From an uncultured Pedobacter sp. (lineage in GTDB: Bacteria; Bacteroidota; Bacteroidia; Sphingobacteriales; Sphingobacteriaceae), in contig NZ_CAJYOJ010000078.1 of assembly GCF_913776295.1 (NCBI RefSeq), forward strand, positions 112,487-176,486: a stretch of 64,000 nt of DNA, in the 5' to 3' direction. Below, piece after piece: positions 36,651 through 44,059 of the stretch (position 1 is its first letter; every line of letters begins with the position of its first letter). Under the pieces are notes generated by a model, which saw only the letters and a program-made list of their open reading frames with translations, was not told the origin of the DNA and did not search any database. A program made the translations under genes and the position numbers.

Positions 36651-36905
36651 ATGAAATACTTAGTCAAAGAAATCAGTGAAGGAAACTGCGATATTACTTT
36701 ATTGCCTGAAAACCTGAATGATAGAAATCTTTTAGCAGAAACTACGAAGGGTTTGCAGAATGATTACCAGGCAACGATCCAATCGCATTATGAACATGCA
36801 CTGAAAAATGAAGTTCATGGCAATGCCGCCTTTGTTTCGTTAAATAGTGAGCAAAGTAATTATCCAAAAAGGGTGAATGTAAATTACCAGATTGTTTTAA
36901 GCTAA
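36651..36905 (+). CDS. Hypothetical 84-residue protein
   Basis: From ATG at 36651 (MKYLVKEISEGNCDITLLPEN) to a stop at 36903-36905, directly before an intrinsic terminator. No signal peptide or membrane helix. The sequence is mixed alpha/beta. Upstream in-frame sequence to a TTG at 36606 is Lys/Arg-rich and not needed. Family unknown. Confidence 0.5.
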   Translation: MKYLVKEISEGNCDITLLPENLNDRNLLAETTKGLQNDYQATIQSHYEHALKNEVHGNAAFVSLNSEQSNYPKRVNVNYQIVLS

Positions 36906-36921
36906 AAGCTTTATTTATGGT

Positions 36922-36955
36922 AAAAAGGGAGTACTAAAAAAGCACTCCCTTTTTT
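36922..36955. terminator. Bidirectional intrinsic terminator
   Basis: AAAAAGGGAGT and ACTCCCTTTTTT (36922-36932 and 36944-36955) form an 11-bp stem with an 11-nt loop, followed by T on plus and flanked by A on minus. It ends the 84-residue gene and the decayed gene on the other strand. Confidence 0.8.
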
Positions 36956-37160
36956 AACATAGGCCGGTTACGTTTGATGGTGTCTCTTTTCAAGGTATCC
37001 CTTTTCAAGGTATCCCTTTTCGTGGTATCGCGTTTTTGGGGTTCCTGCCTTTGTTTAGATTTTTTTTTTCAGTTTTTTTCCTGGTGGTGTCCTGGCGGGT
37101 TTGTGCAAAAGTGCCGAAACAAAGCACTGATAGCAACAGTTATAAAATGATGTTTTTCAT
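36934..37160 (-). pseudogene. Decayed secreted protein with RDTxK repeats
   Basis: ATG at 37158-37160 starts MKNIIL, then an in-frame TAA interrupts, and the frame resumes as LLLSVLCFGTFAQTRQDTT, a typical signal peptide and mature N-terminus. After a run of ten A the frame shifts by one, where KSKQRQEPQKRDTTKRDTLK and two more RDTLK/RDTIK repeats follow. The repeats correspond to a 15-bp tandem unit (CAAGGTATCCCTTTT on the plus strand). Two lesions, so a pseudogene is more likely than a phase-variable gene. Confidence 0.5.
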
Positions 37161-37342
37161 AATGATAGCTTTTTATTAAAAAGCAATACCAGATCAGGTA
37201 AAGTTTGGTTAAATAAGTGATTAATCGGATTTTTAAGTCTATTTAATCAAAACCGGTATTTATACTTAGATTAGCGTGGTGGTATGCCTTTTAACAACCG
37301 CGTCAACTCATTTATGTGTCGATATTTCTATTTCTACCCCAG

Positions 37343-37528
37343 TCAGGGCCATGAGACAGACCATTCGTCGAAACCCATTGAACCTTTCTTCTGATCTTCT
37401 TTCTTTTTATCTGTTTCTTTTTTGCCGGATTTCTTATAGCCTGCTAAGGGGTCAATCTGCCAGTCGTCATGATGAGGCTCCTCAACTTTTGAACTTTTTA
37501 CTTCTGATGTACCTTTTTTGCTTTCCAT
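37343..37528 (-). CDS. Small, highly charged hypothetical protein
   Basis: 61 residues from ATG at 37526-37528, dominated by Lys, Glu, Asp and Ser (KSSKVEEPHHDDWQIDPLAG). No hydrophobic core, so it is probably intrinsically disordered. Similar small charged proteins are encoded at 39819, 42031 and 45282. The opposite strand also has an open frame of similar length, but it lacks the protein-like composition. Function unknown; a stress role is suggested only by the neighbourhood. Confidence 0.5.
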   Translation of the reverse strand: MESKKGTSEVKSSKVEEPHHDDWQIDPLAGYKKSGKKETDKKKEDQKKGSMGFDEWSVSWP

Positions 37529-37660
37529 GATATTAGTTCCTGTTTAGGTCAGATATTGTCAATGCGATGTCCATTTAGGCCTCCTTAAAATAATTTTAAG
37601 ATCGCTATGTTACCGGATATTCATTAACGTTTTAGCTATAGCTGTCCATGATCTGATCCC

Positions 37661-38164
37661 TTAGCGGTAGATGCGCAGGTATTTTTTTAAACTTTGGCGC
37701 GCCTGATAAATATGGGTTTTCACTGTTCCCAGCGGGATGTTGAGTTCAAGGGCGATCTCATCGTAACTGTAGCCCTCAAAATATCGCTGAAAGGCAGCCC
37801 TGTAGTCTGTCCGGAGGGTATTCATTGCTTTTTGTATGTCTTCCAGTACCATCTTGGTTTCTGATAGGTTTTTAACAGGATTGTTTATCAGTTGCTGATC
37901 GTAAAGGCAATCATCACTTTCCCAAATGGCGGTGCGTCTTTTTTGCTTGCAACAGTTGTTGTAAAAGGTATTTTTCATGATGACGTACAACCAGCCTCTG
38001 ATGTTGGTCCCTTCAGAGAAGCTACTACAAGATCCGACAGCTTTGATCAGGGTATCCTGTACCAGATCTTTTGCATCATCTTCATCAGCTGTAAGTTTAA
38101 GGGCCTGTGCCAGTAATGACTGTTTGTGATATTCTGCTGCCACGCAGAAGTTCTCTTGTTCCAT
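37661..38164 (-). CDS. ECF-type RNA polymerase sigma factor
   Basis: 167 residues from ATG at 38162-38164 (MEQENFCVAAEYHKQSLLAQ). Region 2 (ADEDDAKDLVQDTLIKAV and NIRGWLYVIMKNTFYN) and region 4 (YRAAFQRYFEGYSYDEIALEL, GTVKTHIYQARQSL) are clear. An upstream in-frame extension (QNQKKIRWF) is rejected as it lacks family sequence. No anti-sigma gene is adjacent. It probably controls part of the stress genes around it; targets are not known. Confidence 0.9.
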   Translation of the reverse strand: MEQENFCVAAEYHKQSLLAQALKLTADEDDAKDLVQDTLIKAVGSCSSFSEGTNIRGWLYVIMKNTFYNNCCKQKRRTAIWESDDCLYDQQLINNPVKNLSETKMVLEDIQKAMNTLRTDYRAAFQRYFEGYSYDEIALELNIPLGTVKTHIYQARQSLKKYLRIYR

Positions 38165-38918
38165 GATCTTTTTTTTAATAACCGGTTCGACAAAATGTTC
38201 AGCCAGTGAACGTTTATTACCTAAAGAGAACCACCTTATTTTTTTTTGGTTTTGCACATTAGCCGGCTGTTTTAATAATGGGTATTAATAACAATAAGAG
38301 CCCGTATTATACGTATAGCTAAACCGTATAAATGGTTTGGAAAGATAAAGCGTTATTCAAAATCGGGAAGAAATGGCTTTTATAGCTATTATTATCGCCA
38401 TTACTCTATCGATTGTTACACAGCTGTGGCCAGGAATTTGTACGGGAATAAAAGGTGATACATTGTACAAAAAATGTTGACCAAACATGGGTCATCATAT
38501 AATTAGCCATAAAATCCTGATCTGTGAAGCGTGTGAAGCAAACTCCGATAAGTTTTGGAGGTGTTAAAACATCCAGTTTCAGAGATAAACTCACTCCATT
38601 TGATACATAGGTTTTGGGACAGATGTTTTCCGGCCTTTTTTTACATGATGGCAAAAATAATATCCTAATCTATAGATGATAATGACTTAATAAAGGGCGA
38701 TTTAATGAAAAACTGATTACACGATGTCACTATTGGGATTTGATATTGAATACGTGGATTGCGTGATCTTGGGGGAAAGACCCTGAAATAAATTATCTTC
38801 GGTGAGCTCGATAAAGCGCGGTTCAGGGTGACAATCCCGTTGGAATAAATCGGTTTGGCTTTAAAACGTTTAATATTTTTATAGAACCAAGATTCCTGAT
38901 AAACTGTGATGCATTTCA
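38165..38918. other. Intergenic region, one palindromic element, no supported gene
   Basis: About 750 bp. The element 38779-38832 is annotated separately. Two frames of 82 and 84 codons on the minus strand show no protein family features and uneven composition, so they are not called. Confidence 0.4.
38779..38832. repeat. Short inverted-repeat element
   Basis: GACCCTGAA at the left and TTCAGGGTGAC at the right form an inverted pair around AATTATCTTCGGTGAGC. The GACCCTGAA/TTCAGGGT words are typical of small dispersed repeats in Sphingobacteriaceae, from memory. No other copy is in this window. Confidence 0.4.
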
Positions 38919-39575
38919 TTAATTTAAATAACCATTTACCACGGCAAATCGGATCAGTGATGCGGTGTTTTTAGACCCTGTTTTATCAATCAGCATCTGG
39001 CGGTGCCCTTCGATTGTACGTTTACTTAAAAATAATTTATCAGCCATTTCCTGGTTGGTGTAACCTTCGGCCACCAGATTTAATACTTCAATTTCCCGCA
39101 TGGAAAGATCTACCTGGACTTCCTCCTGTTCTGATTGGGCAGACGCTTCATGGATACAACGGTTAAGCATTGTTTCGGTCAACTCTACACAAAGGTATTT
39201 CGCTCCGCCGGCTACCGTTTTAAGGGCAAAGAGCATCTCGCTTTCATTTACGTTTTTTAAAATATAGCCATAGCTTCCTTCCATAAATGCCTGCATTACA
39301 TATTTTTCATGATCCAGCATCGAAAGGATTACCACTTTAATATCAGGATGTGATGATTTAACGGCTTTTATCAGGCTGATACCGTCCATTTCCGGCATAT
39401 TGATGTCAGCAAGTATAATGTCGGGAATCAATCCGGATGCCATGTGTTCCAATACCCGCGTACCATCATCAGCTTCAGCAATTACTTCAATATCAGCCTG
39501 CGATTCAAGTAACATTTTAATCCCGTTTCTTACCAGGTTATGATCCTCCGCAAGGATTATTTTTAATTTGTCCAT
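38919..39575 (-). CDS. NarL/FixJ-family response regulator
   Basis: 218 residues: receiver domain with Asp57 (IILADINMPEMDG) and a C-terminal LuxR-type HTH (LSMREIEVLNLVAEGYTNQEMADKLFLSKRTIEGHRQML). It has no cognate kinase beside it; the NarX-type kinase at 45998-48595 could serve it. It lies in a region of stress genes. Confidence 0.92.
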   Translation of the reverse strand: MDKLKIILAEDHNLVRNGIKMLLESQADIEVIAEADDGTRVLEHMASGLIPDIILADINMPEMDGISLIKAVKSSHPDIKVVILSMLDHEKYVMQAFMEGSYGYILKNVNESEMLFALKTVAGGAKYLCVELTETMLNRCIHEASAQSEQEEVQVDLSMREIEVLNLVAEGYTNQEMADKLFLSKRTIEGHRQMLIDKTGSKNTASLIRFAVVNGYLN

Positions 39576-39818
39576 ATTAATTCCGGTTGATGTGACTTAA
39601 ACTGGTTGATGTGATCGCATAAGAAATATGTATTCTTTCATCATTGTATTTTGCACATCTATACAACTGCCCTTCCAGCTTAAAAGTTTTAAGCTATGAC
39701 GGGCGGGTAGAGGTGTTGTTTTTTTTAACGTCATATCAAGTATAGGGAAACAATTTTTACAATCAAATAAAAACATCATATACGATCTGGCTGTTGTATC
39801 ATAAATAATTACATCATT

Positions 39819-40097
39819 ATGGAAGAAGATCATAAAAATAAAAATCTTGCTGATCCGAAAGCAGATCATACCGCAGAGCATTCAAATATGCCCGACAATC
39901 AGGTTCCCCGCCACCGGAGCAATGATAGCAGTGAAATAGAAAAAGTGAAAGATGGGGCAGGTATGCTTGGCCGCGAAATGGGCGAGGGAGATTACGGTGC
40001 TGAAGAGGCCAGGGCCGATCCGGAAAAGGGTAATCCTGGCGAAGCCGGAAATATGCCAAATTCCACCTCTAAAAGTAAGACTGAAGAGAATAATTGA
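39819..40097 (+). CDS. Small hydrophilic stress-type protein
   Basis: 92 residues, strongly charged and Gly-rich toward the end (KDGAGMLGREMGEGDYGAEE, ADPEKGNPGEAGNM). No hydrophobic core and no signal peptide. The composition resembles hydrophilin-like or CsbD-like protective proteins, but I recognise no family. Single gene. Confidence 0.6.
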   Translation: MEEDHKNKNLADPKADHTAEHSNMPDNQVPRHRSNDSSEIEKVKDGAGMLGREMGEGDYGAEEARADPEKGNPGEAGNMPNSTSKSKTEENN

Positions 40098-40440
40098 TTT
40101 GGATGATTACAAAATGAAAAATTGTTAGCAGGGTTAAGCATGCATTGGTGCTTAACCTTTTTCTTGAAAGTAAAGATTGGTTTGCCGGGAAGGATGCTTA
40201 CCTGTACCTTTATGGATCAGACCATTAATTTCACCTTATTCTGAAGATAGGATAGCAGATTGACTTAGGGTCAGGTTTAGACTTCTGAAATATGGAACCT
40301 GCAACATCAGCAGATGGTTCATAGGAGAAATTAGATTCCAGGTATAACTATACCGATAAATTTAAGTTTCCTACAACTCTGGTTTGTAAAACAGGAATCT
40401 CTGTCATTATTTTATTAACTTGTTAGCTAATGCTTTGCCT
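40098..40440. other. Intergenic region, nothing supported
   Basis: 343 bp without a credible gene or RNA. GGTTAAGCATGCATTGGTGCTTAACC at 40133-40158 forms an inverted repeat (GGTTAAGCA/GTGCTTAACC, TTTTT follows) and is a likely terminator of the upstream small protein gene. Confidence 0.5.
40133..40163 (+). terminator. Putative intrinsic terminator
   Basis: GGTTAAGCA and TGCTTAACC pair as a 9-bp stem around a short loop, and TTTTTC follows. It lies 35 bp after the stop of the small hydrophilic protein gene. Confidence 0.65.
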
Positions 40441-40914
40441 ATGCCTGCAGGAATCTATTATTTAGTATACACCAGTATTGCCTCACACCTCATGAGCGAT
40501 GAAGATCTTTTATTTCTTTTAGAACAATCGCGGCGTAACAATACGGCGCTTGGGCTCACGGGGATGTTGCTTTACATGGAAGGAAGATTTATTACCAAAA
40601 CTGAAGGACGATTTATCCAGTTCCTGGAAGGGAAAAAAGAAAAAGTATCGGCTATGTATGACAGTATATGTGCGGATGAACGCAATAAAAGTATACTGCT
40701 GCTCGGATCGGGTTTTTGGCATAAAAGAAGTTTTCCGGCATGGTCTATGGGCTTCAGCCCGCTAAATGCCGATCAGCATCATAACATCGCTAATTTTTTT
40801 CATCTTGATGACGATACCTCTTTAACCAGACATTTATCAGATGCGAATGACACTGCTGACTTTCTTCGTTCTTTTTATATTATAAATGCTGATGTTATGG
40901 AAAAGGATTTGTAA
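40441..40914 (+). CDS. BLUF-domain blue-light photoreceptor
   Basis: 157 residues from ATG at 40441 (MPAGIYYLVYTSIASHLMSD). The BLUF core spans about 5-100: Tyr in YYLVYTS, the Asn pair in RRNNTALGLTGMLLY and Gln in RFIQFLEG, the residues that hold and switch the flavin. Compared with proteins such as AppA, eight residues (FITKTEGR) are inserted before FIQFLEG, where the short motif EGRFI appears twice. No output domain is fused, so it must act through a partner. It is near an isolated receiver protein and upstream of a light-linked operon at 49-51 kb. Confidence 0.9.
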   Translation: MPAGIYYLVYTSIASHLMSDEDLLFLLEQSRRNNTALGLTGMLLYMEGRFITKTEGRFIQFLEGKKEKVSAMYDSICADERNKSILLLGSGFWHKRSFPAWSMGFSPLNADQHHNIANFFHLDDDTSLTRHLSDANDTADFLRSFYIINADVMEKDL

Positions 40915-40982
40915 GTGTGGTTTGATGACTGCAAGTTATTATAATCACCTCGATATAAGCAGTGACCGCTTATAGCTCATTT

Positions 40983-41360
40983 CTAATTTCTTATTTTGAT
41001 CGCGCTGCGCAATACTTTCTTCACTTTATTAACCAGGACCGTATAGTCAAAAGGTTTAAACATAATGGCATCCGCTTCGCAGGTGATTTTGCCTATCTGC
41101 GATTCTAACATGGCCGTAATCAACATCACTGGAATATGACTCGTACTTTGATCTGCCTTGAGATCATTGCAAATATCACGTCCGTCGTGCGCATCCAAGA
41201 GAATATCCATTAAAACTAAATCGGGGCAGAATTTGGCTATTGAAGGTTCAAGCTGTATAGAATGGCAAATCCGTTCAACCTCAAAACCTTCATTTTCCAA
41301 TACCAATTGGATTACCTCAGCATTACTGAAATCATCATCCACTACAAGAATTTTAGTCAT
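40983..41360 (-). CDS. Single-domain response regulator (CheY-like)
   Basis: 125 residues from ATG at 41358-41360. Acidic pocket in ILVVDDDFSN, phosphorylation site Asp52 (DLVLMDILLDAHDG) and conserved Lys in IMFKPFDY. It has no output domain. It is convergent with the BLUF gene, 68 bp away, and could be its partner, though only position supports that. Confidence 0.9.
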   Translation of the reverse strand: MTKILVVDDDFSNAEVIQLVLENEGFEVERICHSIQLEPSIAKFCPDLVLMDILLDAHDGRDICNDLKADQSTSHIPVMLITAMLESQIGKITCEADAIMFKPFDYTVLVNKVKKVLRSAIKIRN

Positions 41361-41667
41361 AAGCTTTAGATTTAATTCCAATCTAATTTACTGTTATTTT
41401 ATGTGAGATTGAATTTACAAACAAATTTTGGGGGTTTAACCATTAAAAATCGTTGCAACTACTTATCGGATAAATGACACAGATTGTGCTAAAGATTGTT
41501 TTTTTGTTGAAGTATACTATTTATATCAGTATGACGATGTGCAAAGCTTTTTTTTATTATAATGAAGTGGGTATAAGTACGCATTGGGAGATGTAAATAC
41601 GTGTATTTTGTTCGCAGTAAACAAAACGAAGAAGGGCTTGTCTTGTAGCTAATTAGGTTCAGGTTTT
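41361..41667. other. Intergenic region, nothing supported
   Basis: About 300 bp, AT-rich, with no supported gene or RNA. It likely holds the promoter of the CheY-like gene. Confidence 0.4.
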
Positions 41668-41930
41668 ATGGAAAAAAATAAATGAGGTGGCAAGCTGGTT
41701 CCGGCTGCCAAACTGGTGGTTGTTGGCGGGCATGAAAATAAGAATGGGAGGCCCGAAACAGAAATGCAGAAGGAAGAAAATAATCCTTTAGAAATGCTTA
41801 AGCGGTAGTATCACAGAGTGGTAAATCCTCTCCGGTAATTGAAGTAATTACTACTGCTAGTGGAGCGCATGAGAAGAGCTTTCCTGATTATCTGAAGATT
41901 TTTAACCATTGAATGTCAGCATTTAAAAAG
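41668..41930 (+). pseudogene. Remnant of a cyanophycinase-like (S51) gene
   Basis: ATG at 41668 starts MEKNK and a TGA, after which GGKLVPAAKLVVVGGHENKN and ETEMQKEENNPLEMLKR read on in frame. One base is then missing, and VVSQSGKSSPVIEVITTASG followed by AHEKSFPDYLKIFNH continues in another frame before further stops. This order (KLV.IGGxEDK, LKR, I.VITTAS) is the N-terminal part of cyanophycinase-type peptidases. The catalytic Ser region is missing, so the gene is truncated and inactive. Confidence 0.55.
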
Positions 41931-42030
41931 ACGGCGCAGTATGGGAAATTCCGGCACTCGAGCCCATTTTCATTTAATAGAAGCAAAACTATATTCATTT
42001 TCATCATGTTCTTCATTAAAAAAAGTTATG

Positions 42031-42213
42031 ATGACAACGAACGTAGATCCGAACGAGGATGAAAATCAGAAAAATGAACAGCAATCAGATGTAAGTCCAA
42101 ATGATGAGGAAAAAGCAGATGATAACGATGTACAACGTGGCCTAACCGGCGAAATTGATGATGAGGAAGATGTAAGCGGCGATCTTGCCGGTAATGCTGG
42201 TGGAAATACCTAA
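42031..42213 (+). CDS. Small acidic hypothetical protein
   Basis: 60 residues from ATG at 42031 (a second ATG lies directly before it at 42028), dominated by Asp, Glu and Asn (NVDPNEDENQKNEQQSDVSP) and ending in a Gly-rich tail. No fold recognised; likely disordered. The longer frame from 41941 is less likely because the first 30 residues do not resemble the rest. Confidence 0.5.
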   Translation: MTTNVDPNEDENQKNEQQSDVSPNDEEKADDNDVQRGLTGEIDDEEDVSGDLAGNAGGNT

Positions 42214-42609
42214 GCGCATCAAGGGGGTGGCTATTATCGCTATGATTCCGCTTACCAAAAAGGGAAAGCATTGCGTTTAAGCGAGATGGAAAATAAAACT
42301 TTTATCTCCTGAAATTATATCCTTAGAAAAATCGTCATTCTCAACTTGATCAGATGGCTAGTGGATGCGGATTTTACGACATGCATTAAGGTTAGCCTTG
42401 CTGAGCACATCGTGGTTCCGGCGGGTGCGAGAATGACGATCATTCCATTAGCGTTTATTAATTGTTGCTCCGTGAAGCACGACGACTTTTCTTTTAAGCC
42501 TATGAGGTAAATACGTTTAGCGCAGTGCAAACTACCCCTTTTGAATAAAAACGCAACTTTTGGCTTGTTAAGCAGCTTAATATTGGGTAACCCTTTAATT
42601 CAATATCAT
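42214..42609. other. Intergenic region holding a family B repeat
   Basis: About 400 bp. The repeat at 42333-42439 fills a quarter of it; otherwise nothing is supported. Confidence 0.4.
42333..42439. repeat. Dispersed palindromic repeat, family B
   Basis: Bounded by CGTCATTCTCAACTTGATC and GGTGCGAGAATGACGA, with GCATTAAGGTTAGCCTTGC inside. Close to the copies at 8356-8462 and 29465-29557. Confidence 0.72.
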
Positions 42610-42822
42610 ATGAAAAAGTACCTATTTATAGCTGTAATGGCTACAGCAGTTTTAATTTCATGCAATTCAGGCGCCAGATCGGAAGGTGCGGATTCGACCG
42701 GCACTGATACCACGATGAGTAATGGTGGCTCCCAGCAGGAAACAGTTGGGCAGGAGGATAGTACAACGAAAGATTCTACAACAACAGATAGCACTTCATC
42801 CAGATCCACAACTCCCCAATAA
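42610..42822 (+). CDS. Small Ser/Thr/Asp-rich lipoprotein
   Basis: 70 residues from ATG at 42610. A signal peptide with lipobox (VMATAVLISCNSG) is followed by a low-complexity tail (DSTGTDTTMSNGGS, DSTTKDSTTTDSTSSRSTT). This build is common among small lipoproteins in the group. It has no recognisable domain; a surface or periplasmic spacer is possible. Confidence 0.65.
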   Translation: MKKYLFIAVMATAVLISCNSGARSEGADSTGTDTTMSNGGSQQETVGQEDSTTKDSTTTDSTSSRSTTPQ

Positions 42823-42933
42823 TTAACTGTACATTTCAGCAATGGCGCATGCAGGTGAATATAGGTTCATCTGCGTGCGTCTTTTATTTAATATGATTTT
42901 TTGAATAGTTAATTGGTATACAGAATCGACGCT

Positions 42934-43437
42934 ATGAAATTTTATCACTATTGCCCGCCGATGATATTGCTATTGGTAATGTTTACCGGCTGTGCAAAGC
43001 AAACAGGCGAATACAGGCTGGAACGAAATGATTTTTTGCATCCTTTAGCCGCTGTAATAGCATATCAGCATGCCCTGGATTTGGAAATAGCAAAAGTTCA
43101 GGATCAGCTGGAATTTGCATCTTTTCTGGCACAGAGAAGCGACAGTATGGCAAGGTATATTGCCGAACTACAAGCTATATGTCCGCTCCCTGAAGCTGAT
43201 CTTACAACAGAGGCGAAAACAAAGTTGTTAAATCTACAGAATAGCGAGGGACCTGGTTACGATAAATTGCTTTTGCACTTGGTGATGCAGGCAGATGAAG
43301 ATTTGATTGGCCTGCATGTTAAAGCTTCCGGATCAGCCGGATTAAAGGATGCGGTATTACGAGGGTGGACTGCAGAAAAACTTCCCATGCTCATCAAACG
43401 GCTCAATGCCAGTCAAACCATGTGGCATACGAAATAA
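42934..43437 (+). CDS. Lipoprotein of unknown function, DUF4142-like
   Basis: 167 residues from ATG at 42934, with a lipobox (LVMFTGCAKQ). The mature part is alpha-helical (ALDLEIAKVQDQLEFASFLAQ, EGPGYDKLLLHLVMQADEDLI), reminiscent of the ferritin-like DUF4142 proteins. The match is weak. Single gene. Confidence 0.6.
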   Translation: MKFYHYCPPMILLLVMFTGCAKQTGEYRLERNDFLHPLAAVIAYQHALDLEIAKVQDQLEFASFLAQRSDSMARYIAELQAICPLPEADLTTEAKTKLLNLQNSEGPGYDKLLLHLVMQADEDLIGLHVKASGSAGLKDAVLRGWTAEKLPMLIKRLNASQTMWHTK

Positions 43438-43570
43438 CAATACTTTCGTGATCCGGTTATGCTGATGGGTAACTTTTAGATCCCAAATCAAACAGAGGTG
43501 GGTTACCAGAACTTATTGGTTTGGCAAGCCAGATGTGGATAAAGTATCGCACACCTGACTGCCAAAGATC

Positions 43571-44056
43571 TTATCTTTTTTTTCGGGTGAAATAACTTAA
43601 TAGCACGAGACTGACTACACCAGTAACCAGGATTTTTTTGGTCAATGCTGCGCGATTGTATTTCAATTCCGACTTCCATCCGCGTTCGGCAGGTATATTG
43701 GGAATAGTGCCGCTTTTAAAGTCATCTAAAATTCCTTCCCAGGCATTTATACGGTCGGCTAAAATCAACGGGATCCAGTGCCGGTAGCGGTCTTCGCTAT
43801 GTTTAAAGGCATAACGGCGTATCATACCACTCAGGCCTGAAGGAGGCGATGCGTTACCAAATACGGCGCTAATTGCAGGGCGTTCAGTAGATTTAAGTAT
43901 TTCTACATCAACAGGTTGTTTCGGAGGTTTTTCATACTCCGAACGTTTGTGGTCATCACCGGTGTAATTTTTCATCGGATAGGTGGGTTCATTCCGCTCA
44001 TCGATATCCATTCCCCAGCCGGGAATATTTTTATAATCAAAATTGTTATTTTCCAT
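43571..44056 (-). CDS. Hypothetical protein with C-terminal membrane helix
   Basis: 161 residues, hydrophilic and charged at the start (MENNNFDYKNIPGWGMDID), with one hydrophobic helix at the end (ILVTGVVSLVLLSYF) and a positive tail, as in tail-anchored proteins. It starts 3 bp after the stop of the zinc alcohol dehydrogenase gene, so the two are coupled. Its role is unknown; it may anchor or assist the dehydrogenase. Confidence 0.7.
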   Translation of the reverse strand: MENNNFDYKNIPGWGMDIDERNEPTYPMKNYTGDDHKRSEYEKPPKQPVDVEILKSTERPAISAVFGNASPPSGLSGMIRRYAFKHSEDRYRHWIPLILADRINAWEGILDDFKSGTIPNIPAERGWKSELKYNRAALTKKILVTGVVSLVLLSYFTRKKR

Positions 44057-44059
44057 GTT

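Noticed and set aside
36970..37030. Short 15-bp tandem repeat as a CRISPR array
   Set aside because: Units are contiguous and without spacers, and they encode RDTxK repeats in a decayed gene.
37276..37530. 84-residue plus-strand frame opposite a small charged protein
   Set aside because: The minus-strand protein has a more natural composition; the plus frame looks like its shadow.
38406..38919. Two minus-strand frames of 82 and 84 residues upstream of the sigma factor region
   Set aside because: No recognisable domain, mixed composition, one of them crosses an inverted-repeat element.
39597..39881. 94-residue minus-strand frame
   Set aside because: Hydrophobic-biased, AT-driven frame overlapping the start of a plausible small protein on the other strand.
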